Positions 35,440-47,180 of a stretch of 64,000 bases of DNA are shown here, piece by piece. The notes beneath the pieces were generated by a model. It saw only the letters and a list, made by a program, of their open reading frames with translations. It was not told the DNA's origin and ran no database searches. The translations under genes and the position numbers were made by a program. The stretch is from Alphaproteobacteria bacterium (GTDB taxonomy: Bacteria; Pseudomonadota; Alphaproteobacteria; Micropepsales; Micropepsaceae): assembly GCA_028871795.1 (NCBI GenBank), contig JAGWMG010000003.1, forward strand, positions 1 through 64,000, given 5' to 3'. The first letter of the stretch is position 1. Each line of letters begins with the position of its first letter.

Positions 35440-35748
35440 TCAACTCTTGTCGGACTTGGCTTCCACCGGCTGGCTCTTGGCGCGTACTTCCGACAAGGCG
35501 CTTCTGAGCACGCGCACCTGGACATCGTCGGCGATCTCGACGGCGATCTCCGGATCGTCCTTCTGGGGCACTTTGGCCACCTTCCCGATAATGCCGGACG
35601 ACATCACGACGGTGTCGCCCCGGCGCAGATTATCGACCGCCTCGCGAAGCTTCTTGGTGGCCTGCTGTTGCGGACGCAAGACAAGAAAGTAGAAGATCGC
35701 GGCGATAGCGATGAAAGGTGCAAGCGAAGTGAGAAGGGAAGTGTCCAT
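35440..35748 (-). CDS. yajC: Sec translocon accessory protein YajC
   Basis: A 102-residue protein with one N-terminal helix (FIAIAAIFYFLVLRPQQ) and a small cytoplasmic domain with RRGDTVVMSSGIIGKVAKV, the family signature. YajC associates with SecDF. It is 6 nt upstream of secD on the same strand and its C-terminus is charged and flexible. Length and motifs are normal. Confidence 0.96.
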   Translation of the reverse strand: MDTSLLTSLAPFIAIAAIFYFLVLRPQQQATKKLREAVDNLRRGDTVVMSSGIIGKVAKVPQKDDPEIAVEIADDVQVRVLRSALSEVRAKSQPVEAKSDKS

Positions 35749-35871
35749 TGGCGGGTCCGGGGTGATCTATAGGCGGGGGCGCACCACGCGCCGCAGCCGA
35801 CGATGCGTCAGGGCGCGGACTATAGCCACGCGCCCTGCCTTTGCAACACCTGGGAAATCAAAGGATTAGCC

Positions 35872-36675
35872 ATGGCCACAGGCAAGAAATCCAAGCCGCG
35901 GAGCAGCCGGCGGGTGGCTGGAGCCTTCGTCTGGGAAGCCTCGGCGGGCAAACTGCTGGCGGTCCGCCAAGTGGCCAGTCTGCCTTTGCCGCTTCTCAAG
36001 GGCATCGACGCGGCGCGCGACACGCTGATGGAGAACACGCGCCGCTTCGCCGACGGGCTGCCCGCCAACAATGCGCTGCTTTGGGGGGCGCGGGGCATGG
36101 GCAAGAGCTCGCTGGTCAAGGCCTTGCACGCGGAAATCAACCGGGAGCGGATGCGACTGATTCTGATCGAGATTCATCGCGAGGAGATCGCCAGTCTGCC
36201 GCTGCTGCTGCGCCGGCTGAGAGGCGACAAACGCCGCTTCCTGCTGTTTTGCGACGACCTGTCGTTCGACAAGGACGACACCAGCTACAAATCGCTCAAG
36301 GCGGCGCTGGAAGGTGGCATCGAGGGACGCCCGCCGAACGTGCTGTTCTATGCGACCTCCAACCGCCGCCACCTGATGCCGCGCGACATGATGGAGAACG
36401 AGCGCTCCACCGCGATCAATCCCTCCGAGGCCGCGGAGGAGAAAATATCGCTGTCCGACCGCTTCGGGCTATGGCTCGGCTTCCACAACTGCGGGCAGGA
36501 CCAGTATCTCGCGATGGTCGACGGCTACGTCGAGCATTATGGCCTGGATATGGTGAAGGACGAGCTGCATCGCCGGGCGCTGGGGTGGGCGGCGGCGCGC
36601 GGCGCGCGGTCGGGCCGCGTCGCCTGGCAGTTCATCCAGGACCTCGCCGGCGAACTGGGGAAGCGGATTGATTAG
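35872..36675 (+). CDS. DUF815-family AAA ATPase
   Basis: A 267-residue P-loop ATPase. A basic N-terminus precedes the DUF815 core with Walker A LLWGARGMGKSSLVKA, a Walker B-like FLLFCDDLSF, the YATSNRRHLMPRDM sensor region and the C-terminal SLSDRFGLWLGFHNC. The family is widespread and usually unassigned. ATG at 35872 is chosen because AAAGGA lies 6 nt ahead and the plus-strand stretch upstream lacks domain character. It is divergent from yajC and convergent with the NlpD-like gene with a 4-nt overlap. Confidence 0.88.
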   Translation: MATGKKSKPRSSRRVAGAFVWEASAGKLLAVRQVASLPLPLLKGIDAARDTLMENTRRFADGLPANNALLWGARGMGKSSLVKALHAEINRERMRLILIEIHREEIASLPLLLRRLRGDKRRFLLFCDDLSFDKDDTSYKSLKAALEGGIEGRPPNVLFYATSNRRHLMPRDMMENERSTAINPSEAAEEKISLSDRFGLWLGFHNCGQDQYLAMVDGYVEHYGLDMVKDELHRRALGWAAARGARSGRVAWQFIQDLAGELGKRID

Positions 36676-37355
36676 CGCGACGCCACCTGCAATGGCCTGA
36701 GCAGCGGGCGGGGATCGACGGGCGTGATGCCGCGGCGGATCTCGAAATGGAGCTGCGGCTCGTTGACGTCGCCGGTGCTGCCGGCGGTGGCGATCACCTG
36801 CCCCTTGGCGACACGATCGCCGCGGTTCACCAGCATGCGCTCGCAATGCGCATAGGCGGTGACGTAATTGCCGTCGTGTTTGATCAGCACGAGATTGCCG
36901 TAGCTTTTCAGATCGTTGCCCGCATAAGAGACGGTACCGTCGGCGGAGGCGTGGATCGGCTCGCCGGTGGAGGCGGCGATATTGATGCCGTCGTTGCGTT
37001 CGCCACCGGCGGCCGAGCCGAAGTTCGAGAGCAGGCGGCCGTTCACGGGCCAGGCGAATTGCGCGTCCGGGCGTGGAGTATTGCGGTCGTTGTCGTCGTT
37101 GTCGGCGACGCGCGGCGCGGGATGGGTATCGTTCCGATACCAGGCGGGCGCCGGACGCGGCCTGGGAACGGCTGCGGACCTGTCCCGGTATTCCTGCTTC
37201 GTGGCGACCCTTGTCCTGTGGTGGAAGCTGTCCCTGACGCCCCACGCGAACATCGTCACCGGAGTCGCTGCGCAGCCGCCGAGGAATGCGGGAACGGCGA
37301 GGATCAGCGCCAGGATCAGAGCGCGCGGAGTATCATGTCTTGTCCGAACGTCCAT
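36672..37355 (-). CDS. NlpD-like lipoprotein with degenerate LytM (M23) domain
   Basis: A 227-residue predicted lipoprotein (lipobox FLGGCA). Residues 100-220 form a LytM domain with ASADGTVSYAGNDLKSYGN, VTAYAHCERMLV and LHFEIRRG. The first zinc ligand pair is altered: the usual HxxxD position reads NDGIN, so the enzyme should not cleave peptidoglycan and is more likely an amidase activator like NlpD or EnvC. No LysM repeat is visible. It overlaps the end of pcm by 23 nt in the order surE-pcm-nlpD, as in Escherichia coli, but no rpoS follows, as expected in alphaproteobacteria. Confidence 0.85.
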   Translation of the reverse strand: MDVRTRHDTPRALILALILAVPAFLGGCAATPVTMFAWGVRDSFHHRTRVATKQEYRDRSAAVPRPRPAPAWYRNDTHPAPRVADNDDNDRNTPRPDAQFAWPVNGRLLSNFGSAAGGERNDGINIAASTGEPIHASADGTVSYAGNDLKSYGNLVLIKHDGNYVTAYAHCERMLVNRGDRVAKGQVIATAGSTGDVNEPQLHFEIRRGITPVDPRPLLRPLQVASR

Positions 37356-38019
37356 GGTTACCTCGCGGCTCCTGCGGCACCCCCGGCATCATGGGGACGA
37401 ACACCACAGGGATCAGCGCCTCCCGTTTCAAACCTGTCTCAGTTCGGATCATCTTCGTTAAAAGTTGACAAAAACTTTCCGGATCGGAATTCGGCCCCGG
37501 TCCAAGCGGCGCCACCAGGATACCCCCCGGTTTTAACTGTTCGATAAGGATTGGCGGCACGTCCTCGATGGAAGCCGACAGCAGGATGCGGTCGAAAGGC
37601 GCCTGCTCGGGCCAGCCGGTGAGCCCGTCGCCGTGCTTGGTGACGATGTTCTCGAGCTTGAGCGCCTTGAAACGGGCTTCGGCCTCGCGCAGCAGCGGTT
37701 TGTGGCGTTCGATGGTGTAGACCTTGCGGCAGAGCGGCGACAGCACGGCGGCCTGATAGCCGGAGCCGGTGCCGATCTCCAGCACCTGCATGGCGGGACC
37801 GACATCGAGCGCCTCGGTCGCATAGGCCACGACATAGGGCTGGCTGATGGTCTGGCCGCAGGCGATGGGAAGGGCGGTGTTATCATAGGCCGCGTGGGCG
37901 AACGGAGCAGCGACGAAGACTTCGCGCGGCGTGCGCTCGATCGCCGACAGCACCCGTGCGTCGGTGATGCCTTGTTTGCGCAGCGCCATGACGAGCGCGA
38001 TGGGGCGGTGGTCCGGCAT
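37333..38019 (-). CDS. pcm: Protein-L-isoaspartate O-methyltransferase
   Basis: A 228-residue SAM-dependent repair enzyme methylating isoaspartyl residues in damaged proteins. Motifs are the N-terminal FVAAPFAHAAYDNTALPI and GQTISQPYVVAYATEAL, then VLEIGTGSGYQAAVLSPL (SAM site) and ILLSASIEDVPPILIEQL. ATG at 38019 is preferred to the TTG at 38037, which would start inside surE. It starts 7 nt after the surE stop and ends 23 nt inside the NlpD-like gene, so the three are coupled. Confidence 0.95.
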   Translation of the reverse strand: MPDHRPIALVMALRKQGITDARVLSAIERTPREVFVAAPFAHAAYDNTALPIACGQTISQPYVVAYATEALDVGPAMQVLEIGTGSGYQAAVLSPLCRKVYTIERHKPLLREAEARFKALKLENIVTKHGDGLTGWPEQAPFDRILLSASIEDVPPILIEQLKPGGILVAPLGPGPNSDPESFCQLLTKMIRTETGLKREALIPVVFVPMMPGVPQEPRGNHGRSDKT

Positions 38020-38026
38020 GGTGCGC

Positions 38027-40449
<2,423 letters not shown>

Positions 40450-40474
40450 TCAGATGGTTGTCAGGTGCGTAGGC

Positions 40475-41278
40475 CTATTCTTCCGGCTTGCGGGCCGCCG
40501 CGTCCTCGGCGCGGCGCTTTTCGATCAGCCCGACGCACCAGATGGAGACCTCGTAGAGCAGCACCAGCGGCACGGCCAGACTGACCATGCTGAGCGCGTC
40601 CGGCGGCGTCAGCACGGCGGCGAGCGCGAAGATGCCGACGATGGCGTAGCGGCGCGCCTTGCGCAGCATGGCGGCCGAGACGATGCCGACGCGCCCGAGC
40701 AAGGTGAGCGCCACCGGCATCTGGAAGGTCAGGCCGAAGGCGAAGATCAGCGTCATCACGAAATCGAGCCAGTCGCTGACCTTGAGCTGCGCCTGGATTC
40801 CCAATGTGCCGACGCCGCCTTGCGTCTGATAGCCGAGGAAGAACCGCACGGCGAAAGGCAGCATCACGTAGAAGACAAACGCCGCGCCCGCGATGAACAG
40901 CAGCGGACTGGCGATCAGGAACGGCAGGAAGGCCTTGCGCTCTTTGCGGTAGAGTCCCGGCGCCACGAACATCCAGATCTGCGAGGCGATGACGGGAAAC
41001 GCCAAACACAGGCCCGCAAAGGCGCCGACTTTCACGTAGGTGAAGAAGGTTTCGTAGATCGCGGTGTAAATGAGATGGTTGTTGGGCTGGCCGACCAGCG
41101 CGCGCGCCAAAGGCTCGGTGAGGAAGGCATAAATCGGCTTGGCGAAGCCGAAGCAGATGACGAAGCCGCCCGCGACGGCGAGCAGCGAATAAACCAGCCG
41201 CTTTCTCAGCTCGATCAGGTGTTCGAGCAACGGCGCCTTGGTGGCCTCGATTTCCGCTTCGTCGTCGGAGATGCTCAT
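40475..41278 (-). CDS. tatC: Sec-independent protein translocase TatC
   Basis: A 267-residue six-helix membrane protein that recognises twin-arginine signal peptides. Signatures are LLEHLIELRKRLVYSLLAV near the N-terminus, the first periplasmic loop with FTYVKVGAFAGLCLAFPVIASQIWMFVAPGLYRKERK, and FGLTFQMPVAL. It overlaps tatB by ATGA and is third in tatA-tatB-tatC. The C-terminus is long and charged (EKRRAEDAAARKPEE). Confidence 0.97.
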   Translation of the reverse strand: MSISDDEAEIEATKAPLLEHLIELRKRLVYSLLAVAGGFVICFGFAKPIYAFLTEPLARALVGQPNNHLIYTAIYETFFTYVKVGAFAGLCLAFPVIASQIWMFVAPGLYRKERKAFLPFLIASPLLFIAGAAFVFYVMLPFAVRFFLGYQTQGGVGTLGIQAQLKVSDWLDFVMTLIFAFGLTFQMPVALTLLGRVGIVSAAMLRKARRYAIVGIFALAAVLTPPDALSMVSLAVPLVLLYEVSIWCVGLIEKRRAEDAAARKPEE

Positions 41279-41658
41279 GGCGGCGAGGGCTCATGGCCGT
41301 CGCCGGCGGGCGGGCTCGGCTCGGGGGGCTTTTCTTCGTGGGCGATGGCAGGTTGGTCCGCCTTTGCTTCGGGCGACAGCGACACCTCGGGCGCCCGCAG
41401 CGCCTCCGACATTGTCCGCTCGGTCTGCGAGAACGGACGGGCGTTGCGCAGTTCGTCGAGTTCCTTGCGCAAATCGTCGAGTTCGCTCTGGCGCGCCATC
41501 TCGTCGAAGCTCTTGCGGAACTGATCCGCCATGGCGCGCGCCTTGCCCGCCCAGCGGCCCATCGCGTGCATCACTTTCGGCAGGTCCTTGGGTCCGACGA
41601 CCACAAGGGCGACCACCAAAACGAGGAGCATATGGCTCCAGCTCAGATCGACGAACAT
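41275..41658 (-). CDS. tatB: Sec-independent protein translocase TatB
   Basis: A 127-residue protein with one N-terminal helix (SWSHMLLVLVVALVVVGPKDLP), the Gly-Pro hinge, an amphipathic helix with MGRWAGKARAMADQF, and a proline- and glutamate-rich cytoplasmic tail. It forms the TatBC receptor for folded proteins with twin-arginine signals. The gene lies 30 nt after tatA and overlaps tatC. Confidence 0.95.
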   Translation of the reverse strand: MFVDLSWSHMLLVLVVALVVVGPKDLPKVMHAMGRWAGKARAMADQFRKSFDEMARQSELDDLRKELDELRNARPFSQTERTMSEALRAPEVSLSPEAKADQPAIAHEEKPPEPSPPAGDGHEPSPP

Positions 41659-41688
41659 GGTCTGGGGTGAAATCCTGGGCCGGCGGCT

Positions 41689-41910
41689 CTAGCGCGCCGC
41701 GGTGTCCTTCTTCGTGGGTTCGTCGTGGCGGTCGACGTCGATCGTGCGCGGCGGAGGCGGCGGCGTCTCCTCGTCGGACAGCCCCTTCTTGAAGCTCTTG
41801 ATGCCCTTGGCGAAGTCGCCCATGAAATCGGAAATCTTCCCGCGGCCGCCGAACAGGACCATCACGATCGCGGCCAACAACAGGATGTGCCAAAAGCTCA
41901 GTCCGCCCAT
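41689..41910 (-). CDS. tatA: Sec-independent protein translocase TatA
   Basis: A 73-residue pore-forming subunit: one helix ([17 protein letters not shown]), the amphipathic helix [20 protein letters not shown] and a short acidic, proline-rich tail. The ATG at 41910 follows GAAGGAGATT, a strong ribosome site, which settles the start. It is the first gene of the minus-strand run that continues through tatBC, serS, surE and pcm. Confidence 0.96.
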   Translation of the reverse strand: MGGLSFWHILLLAAIVMVLFGGRGKISDFMGDFAKGIKSFKKGLSDEETPPPPPRTIDVDRHDEPTKKDTAAR

Positions 41911-42030
41911 GACGAATCTCCTTCCGGCCGTTCGAACTGCCGGGTTGCGCCGCTGCGGCGCGTGTTCCGCCCCCTTAAAGCCCCTCCCGGTCGGCAATTG
42001 CAAGACGGATGATAGGGCGAATAAAGGGTG

Positions 42031-42067
42031 GCGAATAGCCAATAGAGGAGACAGGTTGACTATTCGC
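42031..42067. repeat. Small intergenic inverted repeat, copy A
   Basis: GCGAATAG at 42031-42038 is inverted as CTATTCGC at 42060-42067. The same CTATTCGCTA word recurs at 53411-53422. It lies between the ppx-like stop and tatA. It may be a short dispersed repeat; no function is known. Confidence 0.4.
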
Positions 42068-42091
42068 TAATCCTGTTCGCCGCCGGCCTGT

Positions 42092-43618
42092 TCAACCGAC
42101 CAGGATTTCCGCCTTGCGGTCCATCGCCGAACCGAGCGAAGCCAGCCGCCGGCTGACGGTATCGTCGGCGATCACGCTGCGCCGCTTGGGCACCTCCAGG
42201 ATGACCTTCGAGGGCGTCAACCGCAGGCGGTAGTTGGGCAGCTCGCCGGCCGCCGAAGCGGAGAGATCGAAGGCGACGCGCGCCGCCAGGCCGACATGCA
42301 AGGCCCGCCCGCTTTCCTGCTTGTTGAGCAAGCGCGGGACGTCGCCGGGAACGGCCTCGTCGCCGGTATAGCGATGATAGATGACGGTCGCGATGAATTC
42401 CCGCGCCCGGTGAGTGGCGCCGGCGAACGGCATGTAAAGCACTTCTTCGTAGGTGCCGCGCGCGCGGTAATCGGGATGACGCCGCCAGCCGATGTCGCTG
42501 AGCAGGAATGCCGCCTGCCGCAGGCGGCGGGACTCCGCGTTCTCGTCCACGAACAAGGGAGAGGCCCAATGGAACATTTCCATCGCATGGGCGGGCGAGC
42601 GGCTCAGCCGCGCATTCTCCACGCCGGCGAAATCGAGCAGAGGATCCTTGGCGCGCTCCTCTTCGGACAGCTTGTCGTAGAGCAGGCCTTCGCGCAGCCC
42701 GTTGGCGCAGATCACGACTTCCTTGAACTTCGCCATCATCAGCAGACGGTGCAGCGCCACCGCCCCGTAGGGCAGAAGCTCCATGCGCCGCTTGGACACC
42801 GACGACATCAGCTCGAGGGACTTGCGGCTCTGCTTGGCCAGCACGTTGCACAGATCGAGCGCGCGCCCGTACGGAATCGCGTAATGCTGCAGCATGTGCA
42901 GGGGATAGCATTCCCGCAACATGTCGACGCGCGCCAGGCTGCGCCAGATGCCGCCGACCGCGTACAGCGTGCGATTGTCGAGCGTCATCAGCTGCGGCAG
43001 CGTCGCCAGTTCGTTGTCGATCAGCTGGCGCGCCTTTTCGGTGTTGCCCTTGGCCATGTCGATCAGCCGTAGCGGACCGAAGGGCAAGGTGCAGGCGTCG
43101 CTGGTGCGCCCGTTCTTCACCAGCGCCATGTCGAGACTGCCGCCGCCGAGGTCGGCCGCGAGGCCGTCGGCGTCGGGGATGGCGGCGATCACGCCCTGGG
43201 CCGCGAAATGAGCCTCTTCCTTGCCCGCCAGCACGCGCACCGGAGCGCCCCAGGCCGCTTCGGCGCGGCGCACGAATTCCGGGCCGTTGGCGGCATCGCG
43301 CGCCGCCGCCGTCGCCACCGCCTCGCGGACCGCGACGTTGAGCCTGTCGGCCAGCACCCGAAACCGCCGCAGCGATTCGAGCGCGGACTCGCAGCCTTCC
43401 TTGTGAAGCTGGCCGGTGCTCACCATGTCGCGGCCGATGCTGCAGATGGTCTTTTCGTTGTGCACGGTCGAGGCGGTGCGCGTCAGCGATTCATAGACGA
43501 CGAGGCGCACCGAGTTCGAACCAATATCGACGACCGCGAAGCGTCCCTTGGCGCTGCGCGCGTGGGGCATCGCAATTTCCGCGCCGAAGTCTGCCGGAAA
43601 GATCGGGGAGCCGGCCAT
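42092..43618 (-). CDS. ppx: Exopolyphosphatase/pppGpp phosphatase (Ppx/GppA)
   Basis: A 508-residue ASKHA-fold phosphatase. The N-terminal FAVVDIGSNSVRLVVYE and LAADLGGGSLDMALV are the phosphate-binding loops, with EAVATAAARDAANGPEFV and LAGKEEAHFAAQGV between them; the C-terminal HD-like part starts near residue 310. It hydrolyses polyphosphate chains or pppGpp. It begins 2 nt after ppk1, so synthesis and breakdown of polyphosphate are made from one transcript. ATG at 43618 is used; ATG at 43570 is an alternative 16 residues in. Confidence 0.92.
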   Translation of the reverse strand: MAGSPIFPADFGAEIAMPHARSAKGRFAVVDIGSNSVRLVVYESLTRTASTVHNEKTICSIGRDMVSTGQLHKEGCESALESLRRFRVLADRLNVAVREAVATAAARDAANGPEFVRRAEAAWGAPVRVLAGKEEAHFAAQGVIAAIPDADGLAADLGGGSLDMALVKNGRTSDACTLPFGPLRLIDMAKGNTEKARQLIDNELATLPQLMTLDNRTLYAVGGIWRSLARVDMLRECYPLHMLQHYAIPYGRALDLCNVLAKQSRKSLELMSSVSKRRMELLPYGAVALHRLLMMAKFKEVVICANGLREGLLYDKLSEEERAKDPLLDFAGVENARLSRSPAHAMEMFHWASPLFVDENAESRRLRQAAFLLSDIGWRRHPDYRARGTYEEVLYMPFAGATHRAREFIATVIYHRYTGDEAVPGDVPRLLNKQESGRALHVGLAARVAFDLSASAAGELPNYRLRLTPSKVILEVPKRRSVIADDTVSRRLASLGSAMDRKAEILVG

Positions 43619-43620
43619 CG

Positions 43621-45888
43621 TCACTCGCGGCGGCTGATGATGGTGACGGGACGCGGTTGATCGATCCGCAGCGAACGTCCCCGTCCCGAAAGAGACGGGT
43701 TGGTCATAAAATAGGTGTGCGCCGAAAAGGCGTCGGCGCTGTCCGCCGCCGGGTCGCGCGCGTAGGAGCCGTCGCCGTTCATGTGCCAGCTCTGCGCCTG
43801 ATCCTTGAGCAGCGCCACCATGATCTGGTCGAGCACCTGCTGGTGGACGGTCGGGTTCTCGATCGGCACCAGGGCCTCGACGCGGCGGTCGAAATTGCGC
43901 GTCATCCAGTCGGCGGAGGAGATATAGACCTTGGCTTTCGCGGACGGCAGGCCGTAGCCGTTGCCGAAGCACACGATGCGGCCGTGCTCCAGGTACCGGC
44001 CGACGATGCTCTTGACGCGGATGTTGTCGGAAAGACCCGGAACGCCGGGCCTCAGACAGCAGATGCCGCGCACCACCAGTTCGATGCGCACGCCGGCCCG
44101 GCTGGCGCGGTAGAGACAATCGGTCATCTGCGGATCGACCAGCGAGTTGATCTTCAGCCAGATCGCGGCGGGACGGCCGGCGCGCGCGTGGGCGATTTCC
44201 TCGTCGATCGCGTCGACGAGTTCGTCGCGCAGGTTCAACGGCGAGACGGCGATCCTCTCCAGTCCCATGGGTTCGGCATAGCCGGTTACATAGTTGAAAA
44301 GCTGTGCGGCATCGCGTCCCAGCGCGGGATCGGCGCTAAACAGCGACAGGTCCGTGTAAATTTTCGCCGTGACGGGGTGATAATTGCCCGTGCCGTAATG
44401 CACGTAGGTGTGCAGTTGCCCGTTTTCGCGGCGCACGACCAGGCTGACCTTGGCGTGAGTCTTGAGTTCGATGAAACCGTAAACGACCTGGACGCCGGCC
44501 CGCTCGAGATCGCGCGCCCATTTGATGTTGGCGGCCTCGTCGAAACGCGCCTTCAGCTCGACCAGCGCGGTGACGGACTTGCCCGAATCGGCGGCCTCGA
44601 TCAGCGCCTTGACGATCGGCGAGTCGTCGCTCGTGCGGTACAGCGTCTGCTTGATAGCGACGACTTCGGGATCGGCCGCCGCCTGGCGCAGGAACTGCAC
44701 CACCACGTCGAAGCTCTCGAAGGGATGGTGGACGATGATGTCCTTGGCGCGGATTGCCGCGAAGCAATCACCGCCGTGATCGCGGATGCGCTCCGGAAAG
44801 CGCGCGACATAGGGCTTGAAAAGAAGGTCGGCGCGTTCCTTGAGGATCAGCGTCCGCAGGTCCGACAGACCGAGCATATGCTCGACGATGACGAATTCCT
44901 CCAGCTTCAGCTGCAGATGATCGGCGATGAAGCGGCGCAGATCGTCCGGCATCGACTGGCTGCACATCATGTGGATGACGGAGCCGCGCCGGCGCCGCTT
45001 GAGCAGCGATTCGAACATCAGCACCAGGTCTTCGGCCTCTTCCTCGATTTCCACGTCGCTGTCGCGCAGGATGCGGAACAGTCCCGTGCCGGTGACCGTG
45101 TGGCCGGGGAACAGTTTGTCCAGATAGAGCCCGATCACCTTTTCGAGCGGCAGGAAGCGCGCCTCCTTGCCTTCGCCGGGCAGGCGGATGAAGCGCTGAA
45201 GCTGGGCGGGCACCGGCAGCAGCGCCATCATCGCCTTGCCGTCGCGGCGGCGATGCAGCTTGAGCGCCAGCGAGAAACCGAGATTGGGAATGAACGGGAA
45301 GGGATGGGCGGGATCGATGGCCAACGGCGTCAGCACCGGGAAGATCTGGTTGCGGAATTGTCCGTCCAGCCATTCCTTGTCGGCGGCGCTCAACTCGCCC
45401 GGCTCGATGACGCAGATGCCGGCATCGCGCAATTCGGCCTGCAGCGTCATCCAGACGCGTTGCTGGTCGACGACGAGCCTTCCCGCCAGTTCGCCGATGC
45501 GGACCAGCTGTTCGCCGGGACTGAGGCCGTCGGCGCTGAGCGAGACGACTCCCTCGTTGACCATGCCGACCAGGCCGGCCACGCGCACCATGTAGAATTC
45601 GTCCAGGTTCGAGGCGGAAATGGACAGAAAGCGCAACCGCTCTAGGAGCGGATGGCGGGGGTTCTGGGCCTCTTCGAGCACGCGCCCGTTGAACGCCAGC
45701 CACGACAGCTCGCGGTTGACGAAACGCTCCGGCGAAGCCGGGTCGATCACGGGCTCGACGACGCTTTCCTGGGTGGTAAAGATCTCCCCATGCTGGTGCG
45801 GGGACGCGTCTTCGCCTGCCGGCGCCGCAGTGTCGATCGGCAGCGACTCGTCGATCGCCTCAACTTTGGCCTTTGCCTTTGACATCAA
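43621..45888 (-). CDS. ppk1: Polyphosphate kinase 1
   Basis: A 755-residue enzyme that builds polyphosphate from ATP. Recognised parts are the N-terminal [52 protein letters not shown], the autophosphorylated histidine region [13 protein letters not shown], and [20 protein letters not shown]. The C-terminal [19 protein letters not shown] is typical. An extra acidic N-terminus of about 45 residues precedes the conserved start. ppx follows after 2 nt and hdaA precedes it by 63 nt. Confidence 0.97.
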   Translation of the reverse strand: MMSKAKAKVEAIDESLPIDTAAPAGEDASPHQHGEIFTTQESVVEPVIDPASPERFVNRELSWLAFNGRVLEEAQNPRHPLLERLRFLSISASNLDEFYMVRVAGLVGMVNEGVVSLSADGLSPGEQLVRIGELAGRLVVDQQRVWMTLQAELRDAGICVIEPGELSAADKEWLDGQFRNQIFPVLTPLAIDPAHPFPFIPNLGFSLALKLHRRRDGKAMMALLPVPAQLQRFIRLPGEGKEARFLPLEKVIGLYLDKLFPGHTVTGTGLFRILRDSDVEIEEEAEDLVLMFESLLKRRRRGSVIHMMCSQSMPDDLRRFIADHLQLKLEEFVIVEHMLGLSDLRTLILKERADLLFKPYVARFPERIRDHGGDCFAAIRAKDIIVHHPFESFDVVVQFLRQAAADPEVVAIKQTLYRTSDDSPIVKALIEAADSGKSVTALVELKARFDEAANIKWARDLERAGVQVVYGFIELKTHAKVSLVVRRENGQLHTYVHYGTGNYHPVTAKIYTDLSLFSADPALGRDAAQLFNYVTGYAEPMGLERIAVSPLNLRDELVDAIDEEIAHARAGRPAAIWLKINSLVDPQMTDCLYRASRAGVRIELVVRGICCLRPGVPGLSDNIRVKSIVGRYLEHGRIVCFGNGYGLPSAKAKVYISSADWMTRNFDRRVEALVPIENPTVHQQVLDQIMVALLKDQAQSWHMNGDGSYARDPAADSADAFSAHTYFMTNPSLSGRGRSLRIDQPRPVTIISRRE

Positions 45889-45951
45889 CGAGTTACCTGC
45901 ACGTCCGCCATTGGAGCGTAAAGCAAAACTGCGACACTGTCATGTCGTAGC

Positions 45952-46614
45952 TTACCGGTCTTTCGCCAATAATTCCCTGATGAGCCCAAGCGTTACCGGA
46001 CGTTTCTGCGCCAGGGCGGCGGCGTCGGCTCGGCCCACGAAATCGCGGATGGCGGCGGGCGAGCGCTCCAAGGCGCGGATCATCTGGGTCGCGACCGCTG
46101 CGGGCACGTTCAGCTGGCGGTCGGCGAAAAGTTTTTTCGCCAGCGCCTCGAGCAGCGCGTCGTCCGGCGCCCACAATCCGAATGCCAGCAGCGCCCGGAA
46201 CCGCGATGCCAGATCCGGCAGACGGGCTGGCCACGCCGAGGGCGCCTCGCGGCCGGTGAGCAGCATGGGCTGGCCGCGCTCGATCAACGCAAACAGCGCC
46301 GTCTCGGCCGAAGCGCCCAACGGCGCGCGATCGACGTCTTCGACCGCAACAGCTTCGCCCGCCGGAAGTTGTGCCAGCAACGCCTCATCGAGTGCGGACG
46401 CGTCGAGGAGTCGCGCGCCGGCCCGCGCCGCCCAGACGTTTGCCAGGTGCGATTTGCCCGATCCCGCGGGTCCGTAAAGCGCCGCGACCGGCGAGGGCCA
46501 GGCGGGGTAGGCGTCGACAAATCCGATTGCCGCGCTGTTGCCGGGAGCGAGGATGAAATCCTCTCGCGCGAATGTTTGGCGCGTTTCGAGCGGCAAGGGA
46601 AGCTGTGAAGCCAT
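45952..46614 (-). CDS. hdaA: DnaA-related regulatory inactivator HdaA
   Basis: A 220-residue AAA+ protein related to the ATPase domain of DnaA. It begins with a short clamp-binding stretch SQLPLPLE, has Walker A LYGPAGSGKSHLANVW, a Walker B-like VAVEDVD, and a C-terminal lid. With the DNA clamp it promotes ATP hydrolysis by DnaA and so limits re-initiation. It has no DNA-binding domain IV. It lies 5 nt after the phosphatidyltransferase gene, the usual order in alphaproteobacteria. Confidence 0.9.
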   Translation of the reverse strand: MASQLPLPLETRQTFAREDFILAPGNSAAIGFVDAYPAWPSPVAALYGPAGSGKSHLANVWAARAGARLLDASALDEALLAQLPAGEAVAVEDVDRAPLGASAETALFALIERGQPMLLTGREAPSAWPARLPDLASRFRALLAFGLWAPDDALLEALAKKLFADRQLNVPAAVATQMIRALERSPAAIRDFVGRADAAALAQKRPVTLGLIRELLAKDR

Positions 46615-46619
46615 AGGCG

Positions 46620-47180
46620 TTATGCGGCGCGCCGGCCCGCTGCCACCGCTTGCAGCCACACATAGCCGTAGGCGAAGAAGGACAGCATCGTGAAGATCGT
46701 CACCGCCGCCGTCCCGGCAAAGATCAGCCGGGGCACGCTGACATCCGCGGCGAGCTGCAGCAGAACGAACGCGATATAGAGGATTTGCGCCACAGTACTC
46801 GCCTTGCCGACGATCAGCGGCGAGAGCCGCAACGGGGCGTCCAGCAGCCGCGCCGCGCCGACACCAAGCACGATGGCGACGTCGCGCCCGATCACCAGCA
46901 CCGTCAGCCATAGCGGCACGGCACCTTCCATCGTCAGGGTGACGAAACTCGCCAGCATCAGGAACTTGTCGGCGGCGGGATCGAGCCACGCGCCGAAGCG
47001 CGACGTCAGCGCGTAACGCTTGGCCAGGAATCCATCGAGCGCGTCGCTCAGGCCCGCGAGGACGAAGACGCAGAGCGCCGCAACGTCCAAATCGCGCAGG
47101 ATCAAGTACGCCGCTATCGGAGCGGCCACGAGCCTGAGTGCGCTCAAGATGTTGGGGGCCTGGCGCAGCAGCGCGTTCAC
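46620..47180 (-). CDS. CDP-alcohol phosphatidyltransferase (PgsA-like)
   Basis: A 186-residue membrane enzyme with about five helices. The CDP-alcohol phosphotransferase signature is complete: SDALDGFLAKRYALTSRFGAWLDPAADK, matching D-x2-DG-x2-A(K)R-x8-G-x3-D-x3-D. It probably makes phosphatidylglycerophosphate or a related phospholipid. It starts with GTG overlapping the previous gene by GTGA. The extra Lys in the AKR position is common in this branch. It could be either PgsA or a cardiolipin-type relative. Confidence 0.85.
   Translation of the reverse strand: MNALLRQAPNILSALRLVAAPIAAYLILRDLDVAALCVFVLAGLSDALDGFLAKRYALTSRFGAWLDPAADKFLMLASFVTLTMEGAVPLWLTVLVIGRDVAIVLGVGAARLLDAPLRLSPLIVGKASTVAQILYIAFVLLQLAADVSVPRLIFAGTAAVTIFTMLSFFAYGYVWLQAVAAGRRAA

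Noticed and set aside
43657..45645. Long plus-strand frame opposite ppk1
   Set aside because: Same reason: antisense shadow of a well-supported gene, with no ribosome site or domain.
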